The notes below the pieces were generated by a model. The model had not been told where the DNA came from and did not search any database. It was given only the letters and a program-made list of their open reading frames with translations. Position numbers and translations under genes: made by a program. Positions 36,607 through 44,618 of a stretch of 64,000 bases of DNA are shown piece by piece. Source of the stretch: Amorphus coralli DSM 19760 (GTDB lineage Bacteria; Pseudomonadota; Alphaproteobacteria; Rhizobiales; Amorphaceae); the NCBI RefSeq assembly GCF_000374525.1, contig NZ_KB894572.1, positions 434,001 to 498,000 of the forward strand, written 5' to 3'. Position 1 is the stretch's first letter. Every line of letters starts with the position of its first letter.

Positions 36607-36740
36607 CACCCGATCCCCTTTACGCTCGACCCGGCCCCGGACCGTCCACGATCCTGCTGGGTAGAGACGTGAAGCGGATTGTCAATCCGCGACGCCGAGT
36701 ACCGATTTGCCCGACGTCGGCGGATCGGGGGGCACCGGGC

Positions 36741-37412
36741 CTAGCCCTCCGCTTTCACCACCGTGGGAAAAGCGAGGTTGTAGGCCGTGACCTCGACGAT
36801 CTCCGCATCGAGCGGTCCCAGCCATCGATAGTCAAGCGGGTGGAAGAGCCAGAGGCTCGTGGCGGTCCGTACTGCAACCGTGCCGTCCACCTTGTCCATC
36901 TCGACGATCTCGTCGCTGGCGTCGAGCTCCGCTGCCCACACCAGGGCGAGCGGATCCCAGACCCAGACCTTCGACTTCGAGCGGGCGACAATGAAATCCC
37001 GCTCGGCGAGGCCGACCTTGTACTTGGAATCGCTCGGCGGAGTGACGATGCCGACATTGATGACGCCGGGCGTGCCCGAGCCGGGGCCGGGAAAACCGGG
37101 CGGCGGGGGCCAGGGCCACGGCCAGATCCAGGGGGGAGGGGGCGGTGGCGGATTGAAGCCGCCGGGATTCTGGGCGAGGCCCTGAAGATCCTCGAGTTCC
37201 TTCTCGAGGTCCTCGATCTTGCGCTCGGCGATCTTTTTCTTGAGTTCCTTCAGCCACGCCTTCGCTTCCTTGAAGCGGCCGTCGTAGCTTGCATCGACAT
37301 CGACACCTTTCAGGATCGCCTCGATCATCGCGATCTTGCTGTCGATGTCTCCTTCCTGCCCCTGCAGTTCCTGCACGTAGGGGTGAAAGGGATCCCTTTT
37401 CTCGTCAGCCAT
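36741..37412 (-). CDS. Hypothetical protein: coiled coil, Pro/Trp-rich linker, C-terminal beta domain
   Basis: 223 residues, no signal peptide or TM segment. Residues 10-78 are highly charged with heptad-like Leu/Ile (FKEAKAWLKELKKKIAE, IEDLEKELEDLQ), so a coiled coil. Residues 82-117 are a striking linker of Pro, Trp and Gly (PPPPPPPWIWPWPWPPPP). Residues about 118-223 look like beta strands with repeated Trp/aromatic motifs (SKVWVWDPLALVWAAELDAS, LWLFHPLDYRWLGPLD). GAGGAG 9 nt before the ATG supports the start. It is co-directional with and 157 nt downstream of the autotransporter gene. I recognise no family. Confidence 0.75.
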   Translation of the reverse strand: MADEKRDPFHPYVQELQGQEGDIDSKIAMIEAILKGVDVDASYDGRFKEAKAWLKELKKKIAERKIEDLEKELEDLQGLAQNPGGFNPPPPPPPWIWPWPWPPPPGFPGPGSGTPGVINVGIVTPPSDSKYKVGLAERDFIVARSKSKVWVWDPLALVWAAELDASDEIVEMDKVDGTVAVRTATSLWLFHPLDYRWLGPLDAEIVEVTAYNLAFPTVVKAEG

Positions 37413-37569
37413 CCAATCGACTCCTCGGATTGCGAAGTGGTCGATGGGTTTGGCGCCCCGACAAGGGCGCCCTTACGCCCCGAAACGCGCTTGGAAACGA
37501 GATCGACAATAGCAGGAAAACCGCGCTGGGCGGATCACAGTCTCTCGATGGAACGCTGAAGGCTCTCCA

Positions 37570-40500
37570 TCAGAAGGTGAAGGAGAGCTGGCCGGAGGCC
37601 GAGTGCTCCTGGGTGCCGCTGCCGATGCGGCCATCGTAGCGGACGGACAGTTCGGCGCTGTCGAATGCAGCAAAGTCGAGCCCGATCCCATAGACAGCGG
37701 CGTCGCGGGCAATCGGCGCTCCGATCACGGTGAAGCCGGCACCGCTCTGGGCAAAGGCGAGGTCGGCTTCCGGCTCGACGTCGCCGAAGGCGTGCTGCCA
37801 GCCGAGCGTCGCGTGCGGACGCACCCAGCCACCGCCGAGCGGCAGGACCTTGGCGATGCGGACACCGAGGGTGGACAGCGTGTTGGACTGGGTGTTGCCG
37901 GAGCTCGACAGCGCGGTCAGGCCGGTGCCTTCGGTGAAGGAGCCGGTGGAGGTGGAGACGAAGGCGAGGCCGGCAAAGGCCTCCAGGTCCACGGGGGCGA
38001 AGCCGAGGTTCACCGCACCCTCGCCGAAGATCTGGCCGGTGGTGGCGGAATAGTCGGCGTCGTCCGCCTCGTAGTAGCCGGGGAAGCTGACGACACGGTT
38101 CGTCTCCACGTCATGCCAGGACCAGGTGCCGCCGAGGCTGGCTCGCACGCTGCCGATCTCGGCACCGCCATAGGCGGCGATGGTGGCCGATCCGGCGGTG
38201 CCGGATGTGGAGAGGTCCGCCGCCTTGAAGCGGCTCGATCCGTAGCCGGCGGCAAGGCCGACCCGGCCCCAGTGATGGACGGACGCGTCGAGGCCGGCGA
38301 GGGTGCCGGCGAGCGAGGTTGTGAGTTCGGCGGCGTTGAAGCTCGCCTCCGTGTCGCCCCAGCTTCCGAAACCGGAGATCCAGGCGCTGGCGGTCAGCCC
38401 AGCGAGCGGCGCGGCGGGCGCACCGTTGGCCGCGAAGGCGGACCCGTCCGCCATTTCGGCGAAGGCGGTGCCGAGGCGCGTCCGGATGGTGTCGCGGACG
38501 ATTGTCGCATCGTTCTGAAGCGTCGTCAGGGCCGAGGCGTAGATCTGACCGGACAGCTGGTCCGCCGCAACGTCATACTGGGAAGCGGTCAGGTGGGTGA
38601 GCGGCAGGTCGAGGGCAGAGTCCGGCACGAACGTGTCGAGAGCCGCACCGACGGATTTCTGATTGTCGGTGATCCCGGCGCTTTCGTAGGTGACGCCGCT
38701 GCGCACAACTTCGAGCGCGGCCTCTGTTGCCGAATAGGCGAGGCCGGTCGTGAGGAACGGGTATGTTGCGTCCGGGAAGAGCCCGCCTTCGAGCGTATCG
38801 TGGGTGCCGCTGATGCCGCCGGCCGCGCGGAGGAAGGCGTAGCTCTCGCCGAGGATCGGAACGAAGGCGGGGTTCTCGACGGCATCGACCGTGCCGCCGG
38901 CAAGGGTCGCGATGCCACCGACTTCGAGGAGGTCAATCGAGCCGCCGGCTTCGATTTCGACCTCACGGGTGGCGCCGGGGCCGAACGTGTAGTTGCCGGT
39001 GACCGTCATGGTGCCGACCGAGTTGCCGGTGGCGAGGGTGCCGCCGTCGGCAATGAAAAGGGTGGCTACCGTACCGGTGCCCTGAACGCGGCCGGTGGAG
39101 GTCAACGTGCCGGAGAGCGTGCCGTTGTGGGTGAAGGTGCCGGCGTTGCTGACGTCGCCGGTCACCGAGCCGGTCAGGTCGAAGAAGCCGCCGCTATCCA
39201 CCGTGACCACCGGGGCGCTCGTGCCGGAAACGGCCAGCGTTCCGGACAGATCGAATGTGGCGCCGGACTGAACCGTCACGGCGCTGGCGAGAGACCGCGT
39301 GACGGCCAGGGTGCCGCTCTGCACGATGGTGGCACCGGAATAGGAGTTCGCCCCGTTCAGCGTCACGGTGCCGGCGCCGTTGAGGGTCAGGCTTCCGGGG
39401 CCGGTAAGGGCGGCGTTGAAGGTGGCGGTGTCGGCGGCCGCGATCATCGAGGCGTTGCGCAGGAAGACCGGCATGTCCGTGGTAAACGGGTCGGCAAAGT
39501 CGATCTGGCCGGATGCGGAGATCACCGGCGTGACGACCACGTTCGTGCCGGCCTTCATCGCGTTGGCGACCCCGACATAGCCGTTGGTCGGATCAAACAG
39601 GTAGGAGAAGCCCTGGTAGAAGTAGATGCTGGTGTTGAGGAAGGAGGCATCCGCCTCGCCTCTGACATAGGAAATGCTGCTCGGTCCCTGCGGATTGCAG
39701 GGGGAGGGTGGCGAGTTCTGCGCGCACTGGGTTCCTACGGTGAAGGAATAGGACACCAGGTCGCCAGCATCGAGAACCTGGACGGTGACGACGGTATCGG
39801 CCGGCACCGCGCCGGACTGACGCGCGCCGGGCAGATGCACGAAACCGTCGGTGACGCCGGTGTCGGCCAAAAGCAGGCCCGAGGTCGGGCCCACCGTGCC
39901 GACCTGGACGGCCATGGGCGTCTGGGTCCAGTTGCCGGAGCCGTCCGCGGCCGTCGCCTGCGAGAGCTTCCCGTAGGCAAAGCCACCGGTATTGGATGCG
40001 GTCAGGCCGACCTCGATCTTGCCGTCGCGGATGATGTAGCCTTGGTTGAGGGTGGCGTCGCCGCGCGCCTCGACGTGGATCAACGGGTTGTAGGCAAGCG
40101 ACGTCGTGCCGGCGTTGCGGAGGCTTCCGGCCAGTGCCGCGCGCACGGTCTTGTCGGCGGACGATGCCTGCGCATCGATGCTGCCGTCGGGATCCTCGCC
40201 GAGCGTGTTCCGGCCGAAGCCGACGCCCATCATGGTGATGGTCTGGTTCTCGTTGCAGTTGGCGGAATTGTCGCCCACTCCCAGGCAGTGCAGCCCCGTG
40301 ACGGCCAGCACCGGAACGCTCGCCGTGATCGTGCCGCCATCGGTGGTGCGATAGGTGACGTCGGAGTCCACCAGGACGCCCGTCGCCAGGAGGCCCGACG
40401 AGTTGTAGTAGGCCCAGCCGGCCTCGCCCTGCAGTGCGCTGACGTCATGGGAAATGAGATGGGCGGAGACGACGATGCCGGTGGAGCCGGTGTCCATCTC

Positions 40501-40767
40501 AACGGTGACCGAGCGGCTGTCCCCACCGCCAGGGGCGACCGAGATATCGTACTTGAACCGGTCCTGCAGCGTGTTGACCGGATCGATGGCATAGGACACG
40601 CCGCCATTGTCGTAGAGCGACCAGGTCTGGGCGGTGGCAGGGGCAGCCACGAGGATGGGAAGCAGGAAGGCGATCGCCATGGCGCCGAAGGGCGCAGCGG
40701 CTTTCAGTTCGCGCGCCAGCGCTCCGGCGATGCCCCAGCGCCGGACGGTTTTCGCTGCAGTGTTCAC
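37570..40767 (-). CDS. Autotransporter with pepsin-like aspartic protease passenger
   Basis: 1065 residues starting at GTG 40767. An extended signal peptide (to about residue 47, ATA-QTW) is followed by a passenger. Residues about 50-405 carry two pepsin-type catalytic motifs, D92-T-G-S in VEMDTGSTGIVVS and D302-T-G in LLLADTGVTDGFVHLP. IYFYQGFSYLFDPTNGYVGVA (381-401) matches the last conserved strand region of pepsins. Then come autotransporter-associated repeats (TLNGANSYSGATIVQSGTLAV) and beta-helix-like Gly/Thr-rich repeats to about 790, and a C-terminal outer-membrane beta-barrel (ending ASGQLSFTF with terminal Phe). Predicted surface-exposed or secreted protease; activity unproven. Confidence 0.8.
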   Translation of the reverse strand: MNTAAKTVRRWGIAGALARELKAAAPFGAMAIAFLLPILVAAPATAQTWSLYDNGGVSYAIDPVNTLQDRFKYDISVAPGGGDSRSVTVEMDTGSTGIVVSAHLISHDVSALQGEAGWAYYNSSGLLATGVLVDSDVTYRTTDGGTITASVPVLAVTGLHCLGVGDNSANCNENQTITMMGVGFGRNTLGEDPDGSIDAQASSADKTVRAALAGSLRNAGTTSLAYNPLIHVEARGDATLNQGYIIRDGKIEVGLTASNTGGFAYGKLSQATAADGSGNWTQTPMAVQVGTVGPTSGLLLADTGVTDGFVHLPGARQSGAVPADTVVTVQVLDAGDLVSYSFTVGTQCAQNSPPSPCNPQGPSSISYVRGEADASFLNTSIYFYQGFSYLFDPTNGYVGVANAMKAGTNVVVTPVISASGQIDFADPFTTDMPVFLRNASMIAAADTATFNAALTGPGSLTLNGAGTVTLNGANSYSGATIVQSGTLAVTRSLASAVTVQSGATFDLSGTLAVSGTSAPVVTVDSGGFFDLTGSVTGDVSNAGTFTHNGTLSGTLTSTGRVQGTGTVATLFIADGGTLATGNSVGTMTVTGNYTFGPGATREVEIEAGGSIDLLEVGGIATLAGGTVDAVENPAFVPILGESYAFLRAAGGISGTHDTLEGGLFPDATYPFLTTGLAYSATEAALEVVRSGVTYESAGITDNQKSVGAALDTFVPDSALDLPLTHLTASQYDVAADQLSGQIYASALTTLQNDATIVRDTIRTRLGTAFAEMADGSAFAANGAPAAPLAGLTASAWISGFGSWGDTEASFNAAELTTSLAGTLAGLDASVHHWGRVGLAAGYGSSRFKAADLSTSGTAGSATIAAYGGAEIGSVRASLGGTWSWHDVETNRVVSFPGYYEADDADYSATTGQIFGEGAVNLGFAPVDLEAFAGLAFVSTSTGSFTEGTGLTALSSSGNTQSNTLSTLGVRIAKVLPLGGGWVRPHATLGWQHAFGDVEPEADLAFAQSGAGFTVIGAPIARDAAVYGIGLDFAAFDSAELSVRYDGRIGSGTQEHSASGQLSFTF

Positions 40768-40888
40768 GGCCCGCCCCCACCTCGTCGCGCGACTCCGCTT
40801 CGATCATTCGTCACGCGCAGAAGATGTGCAACTTCCCTTTGCACACGGGCGCGCGGGAAGGCGGCGAGTGTTGCGCGGACGCCGCAGG

Positions 40889-41599
40889 TCAGCGGTCTGC
40901 GGTGGCGGCACGATTCGAGCGATGGATGCGGCCGAGAAGCCAGACGCCGGTCAGCACGAACCAGAGCGTGGCGGAGATCGCGGCAACCCGCTCCATCCCA
41001 CCGCGGCCGATGCCGAGATAGAGCCCTGTGGCGTAGAGGAGGAAGGCAACCACAACGATACTGCCGGCAGCAGCGCTGAACCAGGCGAGACCGGGCGCGC
41101 GCCGGCGACAGGCGAGGCCCATCATCATCATTCCGAGACCACCGGCACCGAAGTCGAGGGAGGCGCCGATGGCGTGGGCGGTCGGGCGGGTGTGGACATC
41201 GGCCACCCCGGCAACGATGGCGCCGAGCCCGGCGATCGCCAGAAGGCCGAGCCCGACCCGGCTGATCGCGCCGCCGGGCCAGGCGCGCCAGGTAAGAAGC
41301 GCGCCGGCCGTGGTCAGAATGCCGACCAGGATCAGTCCGGCGTCGAACAAAGGATGCAGCGGCGAGCAGACGGCGACCGGCTGCCCGCAGACCGGAATGC
41401 CGAGGGCGCTGATATCGTGGCGCGTCATGGAAAAAGCGGGGGCCGCGGTCTGCGCCACGAGCTGGATGGCGAAGAACTCGACGGTGGCGATCCACGCCCA
41501 TGCGCCCGCACGGGTAAGACGGCCGGTATTGGCCGGTAATCCGGAAGTGTCTCGGGACAAGGCTGGGATCCGCGTTGGCTGTCGGGCGGCGCGAAGCAC
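40889..41599 (-). CDS. DUF998 family membrane protein
   Basis: 236 residues, about six TM helices, starting probably at GTG 41599. The segment HDISALGIPVCGQPVAVCSPLHPLFDAGLILVG with the following TM pairs fits DUF998, a family of integral membrane proteins of unknown function. It is co-directional with, and 121 nt upstream of, the autotransporter gene; and downstream of marR (88-nt gap). No catalytic residues are obvious. Confidence 0.75.
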   Translation of the reverse strand: MLRAARQPTRIPALSRDTSGLPANTGRLTRAGAWAWIATVEFFAIQLVAQTAAPAFSMTRHDISALGIPVCGQPVAVCSPLHPLFDAGLILVGILTTAGALLTWRAWPGGAISRVGLGLLAIAGLGAIVAGVADVHTRPTAHAIGASLDFGAGGLGMMMMGLACRRRAPGLAWFSAAAGSIVVVAFLLYATGLYLGIGRGGMERVAAISATLWFVLTGVWLLGRIHRSNRAATADR

Positions 41600-41687
41600 C
41601 GTTGCCTGCTCTTACGAGCGGCCAACGGCTGCGGATCGTTTGAAGGACGTCAGGCGCCGGATAGAGGCAGAGCCGCCGTCCGAGCTC

Positions 41688-42137
41688 TCAGCGGGAGACC
41701 GTCTCGATATAGGCGTAAAGATCGAGATTGCAGCGCGCCAAATAGTTGGCGAAGGCCGACATGTCCTCTTCGCTCCAGTCGGTGAAGAGCTCCTTCACCC
41801 GCTCAACCCGCACCTGGCGCATGTCTTCGACCAGACGTGCGCCCTTGTCCGTGCGCGCCACCCGGGCGATGCGCCCGTCGGACGGATCCGATGTCTTCTC
41901 GACGAGGCCGCGGGCCTCCATCGACGCGATCTGGCGGGTGACCGTGGTGCCGTCCAGGGCCAGCGTCGTCGCGAGTTCATTGATGTTCTTGGCGCCTTCC
42001 GCCAGCTGCAGCAGCAAAAGATAGGGCGCGCGATCGAGCGGATAATTGCGACGCCGCGTCAACGCTTCGAGCAGCCGCGTGAGCAGGACCATCTCGTGTT
42101 CGAGCTGATCCGCTGCCGCCTTGTTCCCGTCCCCCAT
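41688..42137 (-). CDS. MarR-family transcriptional regulator
   Basis: A 149-residue winged-helix dimer. NINELATTLALDGTTVTRQIASMEARGLVEKTSDPSDGRIARVARTDKG covers the recognition helix and the beta wing with the usual DxR. A clear AGGAAGAG ribosome site precedes ATG 42137. Downstream in the same direction are the DUF998 and autotransporter genes, possible targets. Ligand unknown. Confidence 0.92.
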   Translation of the reverse strand: MGDGNKAAADQLEHEMVLLTRLLEALTRRRNYPLDRAPYLLLLQLAEGAKNINELATTLALDGTTVTRQIASMEARGLVEKTSDPSDGRIARVARTDKGARLVEDMRQVRVERVKELFTDWSEEDMSAFANYLARCNLDLYAYIETVSR

Positions 42138-42197
42138 CGCTCTTCCTCGAATCCCTCGTCCCAGTTGAGCGTCACAATAGCGCCAGAAAGAAAATTT

Positions 42198-42228
42198 GGC
42201 ACCTTTTGTTACTCATTTAGGTGCCTAA
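42198..42228. promoter_or_regulatory. Candidate MarR operator
   Basis: TTAGGTGCCTAA (42217-42228; 5-bp arms, 2-nt centre) plus an inverted GGCACC half-site at 42198-42203, 60-90 nt upstream of the marR ATG. Symmetry and position only. Confidence 0.45.
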
Positions 42229-42419
42229 TACATTTAGTCCTCTTTGCGAGGAAAGTCGACTCACGCCGTTGTTGCAACCAAAGCGCTTGTTCGGGGCTGC
42301 GAATATTTGGACCGCAACCGTCGGACAACGATGTGGCCATCTGTTTCCTCATGCCGGGACGCGCTGGCAAATGTACGCGCCAACACCGCTGTTAAAGCGA
42401 ACCGAGCAAAACTTTTTTC

Positions 42420-42445
42420 GGAACATCTGCGGGGGGCGTGCCGTT
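42420..42445 (+). promoter_or_regulatory. Candidate EcfG-type promoter of the DUF1236 gene
   Basis: GGAAC (42420-42424) and CGTT (42442-42445) separated by 17 nt, matching the alphaproteobacterial general stress consensus. It lies 125 nt upstream of the DUF1236 ATG. Confidence 0.6.
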
Positions 42446-42570
42446 AGCCGCCCCGTGAACAGGCAAGAGCCAAGCATCGACGATGCAAGGTCTTGCCAGA
42501 CGCTGAAACGACCGGCCTGCGCGGGCTTTGCTCGCGGTCGGGCCGGCAATCACAGCAAGGAGTTCCGACC

Positions 42571-43026
42571 ATGAACAAGTTTCTTACTCTCGCATCCGCC
42601 GCAACCATCGCCGTAGCCGCCGGCATGGCGCCCGCGATGGCCCAGGACGCGACCGTGACCGGTGTGGCCGGCGGCGCCGCAACCGGCGCTGTCATCGGTG
42701 GCCCGCCCGGCGCCGTCATCGGCGCAATCGTCGGCGGCACCGCCGGCGCGTCCGTCGACACGGCCGAAGGCGAGATGAAGCAGGGCCAGGTGAACCGGGC
42801 GCACGTGGTGAAGCGGGTCCCCCGCGAGGTGGGATCCTACACCGTGAACAACCCGGCGCCCCGCACCAATGTCCAGCAGCCGGTTCGCATCGGCGAACCG
42901 CTGCCGCAGACGGTGCAGGTCGTGAAGGTTCCGAACCATCCCGACTACGCCTACGCCAACATCAATGGCCAGACGGTGGTCGTTGACGCCCGCAGCGGCG
43001 AGGTGCTCGGCGTCGTGAAGGGCTGA
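42571..43026 (+). CDS. DUF1236 domain exported protein
   Basis: A 151-residue protein with a signal peptide (MNKFLTLASAAT to AMA-QDA). A glycine-zipper-like stretch follows (GGAATGAVIGGPPGAVIGAIVGG, residues 33-55), suggesting membrane association or oligomerisation. The C-terminal domain with YAYANINGQTVVVDARSGEVLGVV is the DUF1236 pattern, mainly found in Hyphomicrobiales. AAGGAG lies 8 nt before the ATG. A candidate EcfG promoter upstream suggests stress induction. Function unknown; an envelope role is inferred. Confidence 0.88.
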   Translation: MNKFLTLASAATIAVAAGMAPAMAQDATVTGVAGGAATGAVIGGPPGAVIGAIVGGTAGASVDTAEGEMKQGQVNRAHVVKRVPREVGSYTVNNPAPRTNVQQPVRIGEPLPQTVQVVKVPNHPDYAYANINGQTVVVDARSGEVLGVVKG

Positions 43027-43072
43027 ACCTCTTCTTGATCGAAGCGCTTCGGGCCTCGTGCCCGAGCCTGAA

Positions 43073-43102
43073 ACGGGTCGGCCGTGCGCCGGCCCGTTTT
43101 TT
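43073..43102 (+). terminator. Rho-independent terminator after the DUF1236 gene
   Basis: A 10-bp stem with one G-U pair (43073-43082 with 43088-43097) and a 5-nt loop, followed by TTTTTT. Confidence 0.88.
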
Positions 43103-43138
43103 CGTGTGCGGTCGGTGGGGGCGCGCCTGCCCAGAACG

Positions 43139-43909
43139 CTAGCGGTCGAGCGACAGCAGCCGGTCGAGCGTCTCCAGCGTGGAGAGGTCCGCAATCCCGT
43201 CGATGCGCTCGGGACGGAAATGGCGCTGGAATGCGGCGACCACCGTTGCGGTGCGCTCGTCGTAACGGGCCGTTTCGTCCAGCACGTAGCCGAAAGCCGC
43301 GAGCCCGCGCTGGATGCGGGCCACGATCTCGCCGCGATTGCCCGGCCGCAGAGCGGGCCCGTCTTCCGTCACCGGGACCGGCGGCACGAAGGCACCGATG
43401 CCGGCCTGGGCGAGCCGCTCCCACGGGAAGCGTTCGCCGGGATCAATCTTGCGGCCCGGCGCGACGTCGGAATGGCCGATGACGTTGCGACCGGGAATGC
43501 CCCAGCGGCCCATGATCCTCAGCACCAAGCCCCGGACCGCTTCGATCTGGTCGTCGGGGAAGTCCACGTAGCCGTGGTCGTGGCCGGGATTGGCGATCTC
43601 GATGCCGATGGAAGCGGCGTTGACGTTGCGGATCGCGTGCCAGCCGGAAACGCCGGCGTGCCACGCGCGGTCAGCCTCATCGACCGACTGCACGATGCGA
43701 CCGTCCTCGAAGATGAAATAGTGGGAGGAGACCCTGGAGGCCGGGTCGCAAAGCCAGGAAAGCGCGCCTTCGGCCGATGGCATGCCGGTATAGTGGAGGA
43801 TGACCAGCGACGGGCGAACGCCTTCCCGGGAATCGGTGTTGGGGGAGGGACGCCATGCGGCGTGCGGATCGCGGCCTGGGCCACCGGCGCCGGGTTCGGT
43901 TTCGCTCAT
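43139..43909 (-). CDS. N-acetylmuramoyl-L-alanine amidase (AmpD-like)
   Basis: A 256-residue amidase_2 protein. Zn ligands are likely H39 in VILHYTGM, a second His in GHSDVAPGRKIDPG (where Asp also serves), and the Glu in SIGIEIAN. Residues about 190-256 form a PG_binding_1 domain (NRGEIVARIQRGLAAFGY). No signal peptide, so a cytosolic anhydro-muropeptide amidase (AmpD) in peptidoglycan recycling is favoured. The ATG overlaps the stop of the TerB/DnaJ gene by 1 nt, so the two are coupled. Confidence 0.9.
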   Translation of the reverse strand: MSETEPGAGGPGRDPHAAWRPSPNTDSREGVRPSLVILHYTGMPSAEGALSWLCDPASRVSSHYFIFEDGRIVQSVDEADRAWHAGVSGWHAIRNVNAASIGIEIANPGHDHGYVDFPDDQIEAVRGLVLRIMGRWGIPGRNVIGHSDVAPGRKIDPGERFPWERLAQAGIGAFVPPVPVTEDGPALRPGNRGEIVARIQRGLAAFGYVLDETARYDERTATVVAAFQRHFRPERIDGIADLSTLETLDRLLSLDR

Positions 43910-44607
43910 CAGGAGATCCCGCGCTCGCGACGGATCTGTTCGTAGGCGCCGTTGATCGCTGCCAGCCGGTCGTTTGCGATGTCGACAAACTCCGCCGGCA
44001 CGCCACGGGCGATCATCCGGTCGGGATGGTGCTCGCCGACGAGCTTGCGATAGGCCCGTTTGATCTCCTCGGGATCGGTGTCCGGTTCCAGGCCGAGCAC
44101 GTGATAGGGGTCGTGCTCGCCCTGACGCACGTGTCGGGCGCGGATGCGCCGGAACTCGGTCTCGTCGATCCCGAAGATGCGCGAGACCTCCTCCAGAAAG
44201 CCGAGCTCGTGTTCGTGGACGATCCCGTCGGCGGCGGCGATGTTGAAGAGCACGTCAATGACATCGCCGCGGAAGGCCGGGTCGTCGGGAAACAGGCGGG
44301 CGATGCGCTCGGCGTAGATCTCGAAGCCCGCCACATCCTGCTGGGCCAGCCGGAAGAGGCGCTCGATGTTGCGTTCCTCGCCTTCCGGGATCTGCACGTT
44401 GCGCCGGAACTCGGCGATCTCGGAGGATGTGACCACGCCGTCGGCCTTGGCCATCTTGGCGGCCAGCGCGACGATGGCCGCCGTGAAGGCCACGGCATGG
44501 CGCTCCTCCTCGGTGCCGGCGACCCCCTCCACGAGGCGCTCAACGATGTCTGCGCTGGCGGTCTGGATATCCTGAACCGCCGCGGTCATGCGCGACCAGA
44601 TGGACAT
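43909..44607 (-). CDS. DjlA-like TerB/DnaJ-domain protein
   Basis: 232 residues. Residues about 30-150 form a TerB-like helical domain with acidic metal-binding repeats (MAKADGVVTSSEIAEF, IAAADGIVHEHELGFL). The C-terminal J domain (residues about 168-230) has YHVLGLEPDTDPEEIKRAYRKLVGEHHPDR, containing the HPD motif that stimulates DnaK. No N-terminal TM segment is seen, unlike E. coli DjlA. It is translated with the downstream amidase and probably acts in envelope stress or folding. Confidence 0.9.
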   Translation of the reverse strand: MSIWSRMTAAVQDIQTASADIVERLVEGVAGTEEERHAVAFTAAIVALAAKMAKADGVVTSSEIAEFRRNVQIPEGEERNIERLFRLAQQDVAGFEIYAERIARLFPDDPAFRGDVIDVLFNIAAADGIVHEHELGFLEEVSRIFGIDETEFRRIRARHVRQGEHDPYHVLGLEPDTDPEEIKRAYRKLVGEHHPDRMIARGVPAEFVDIANDRLAAINGAYEQIRRERGIS

Positions 44608-44618
44608 GCCGGCCGCCC

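Larger units (their letters stand above)
42138..42570. other. Divergent promoter region marR / DUF1236 gene
   Basis: A 430-nt region, more AT-rich than its surroundings. The marR side has the inverted repeat TTAGGTGCCTAA and a second GGCACC half-site (42198-42228). The other side holds the EcfG-type promoter at 42420-42445. Between them (42240-42410) I see no gene; a small RNA cannot be excluded. Confidence 0.6.

Noticed and set aside
37603-41079. 1158-codon rightward ORF opposite the autotransporter and DUF998 genes
   Set aside because: Gly/Ala/Arg/Val-rich with no domain; a mirror of the codon bias of the opposite strand, where signal peptide, DTG motifs and barrel are clear.
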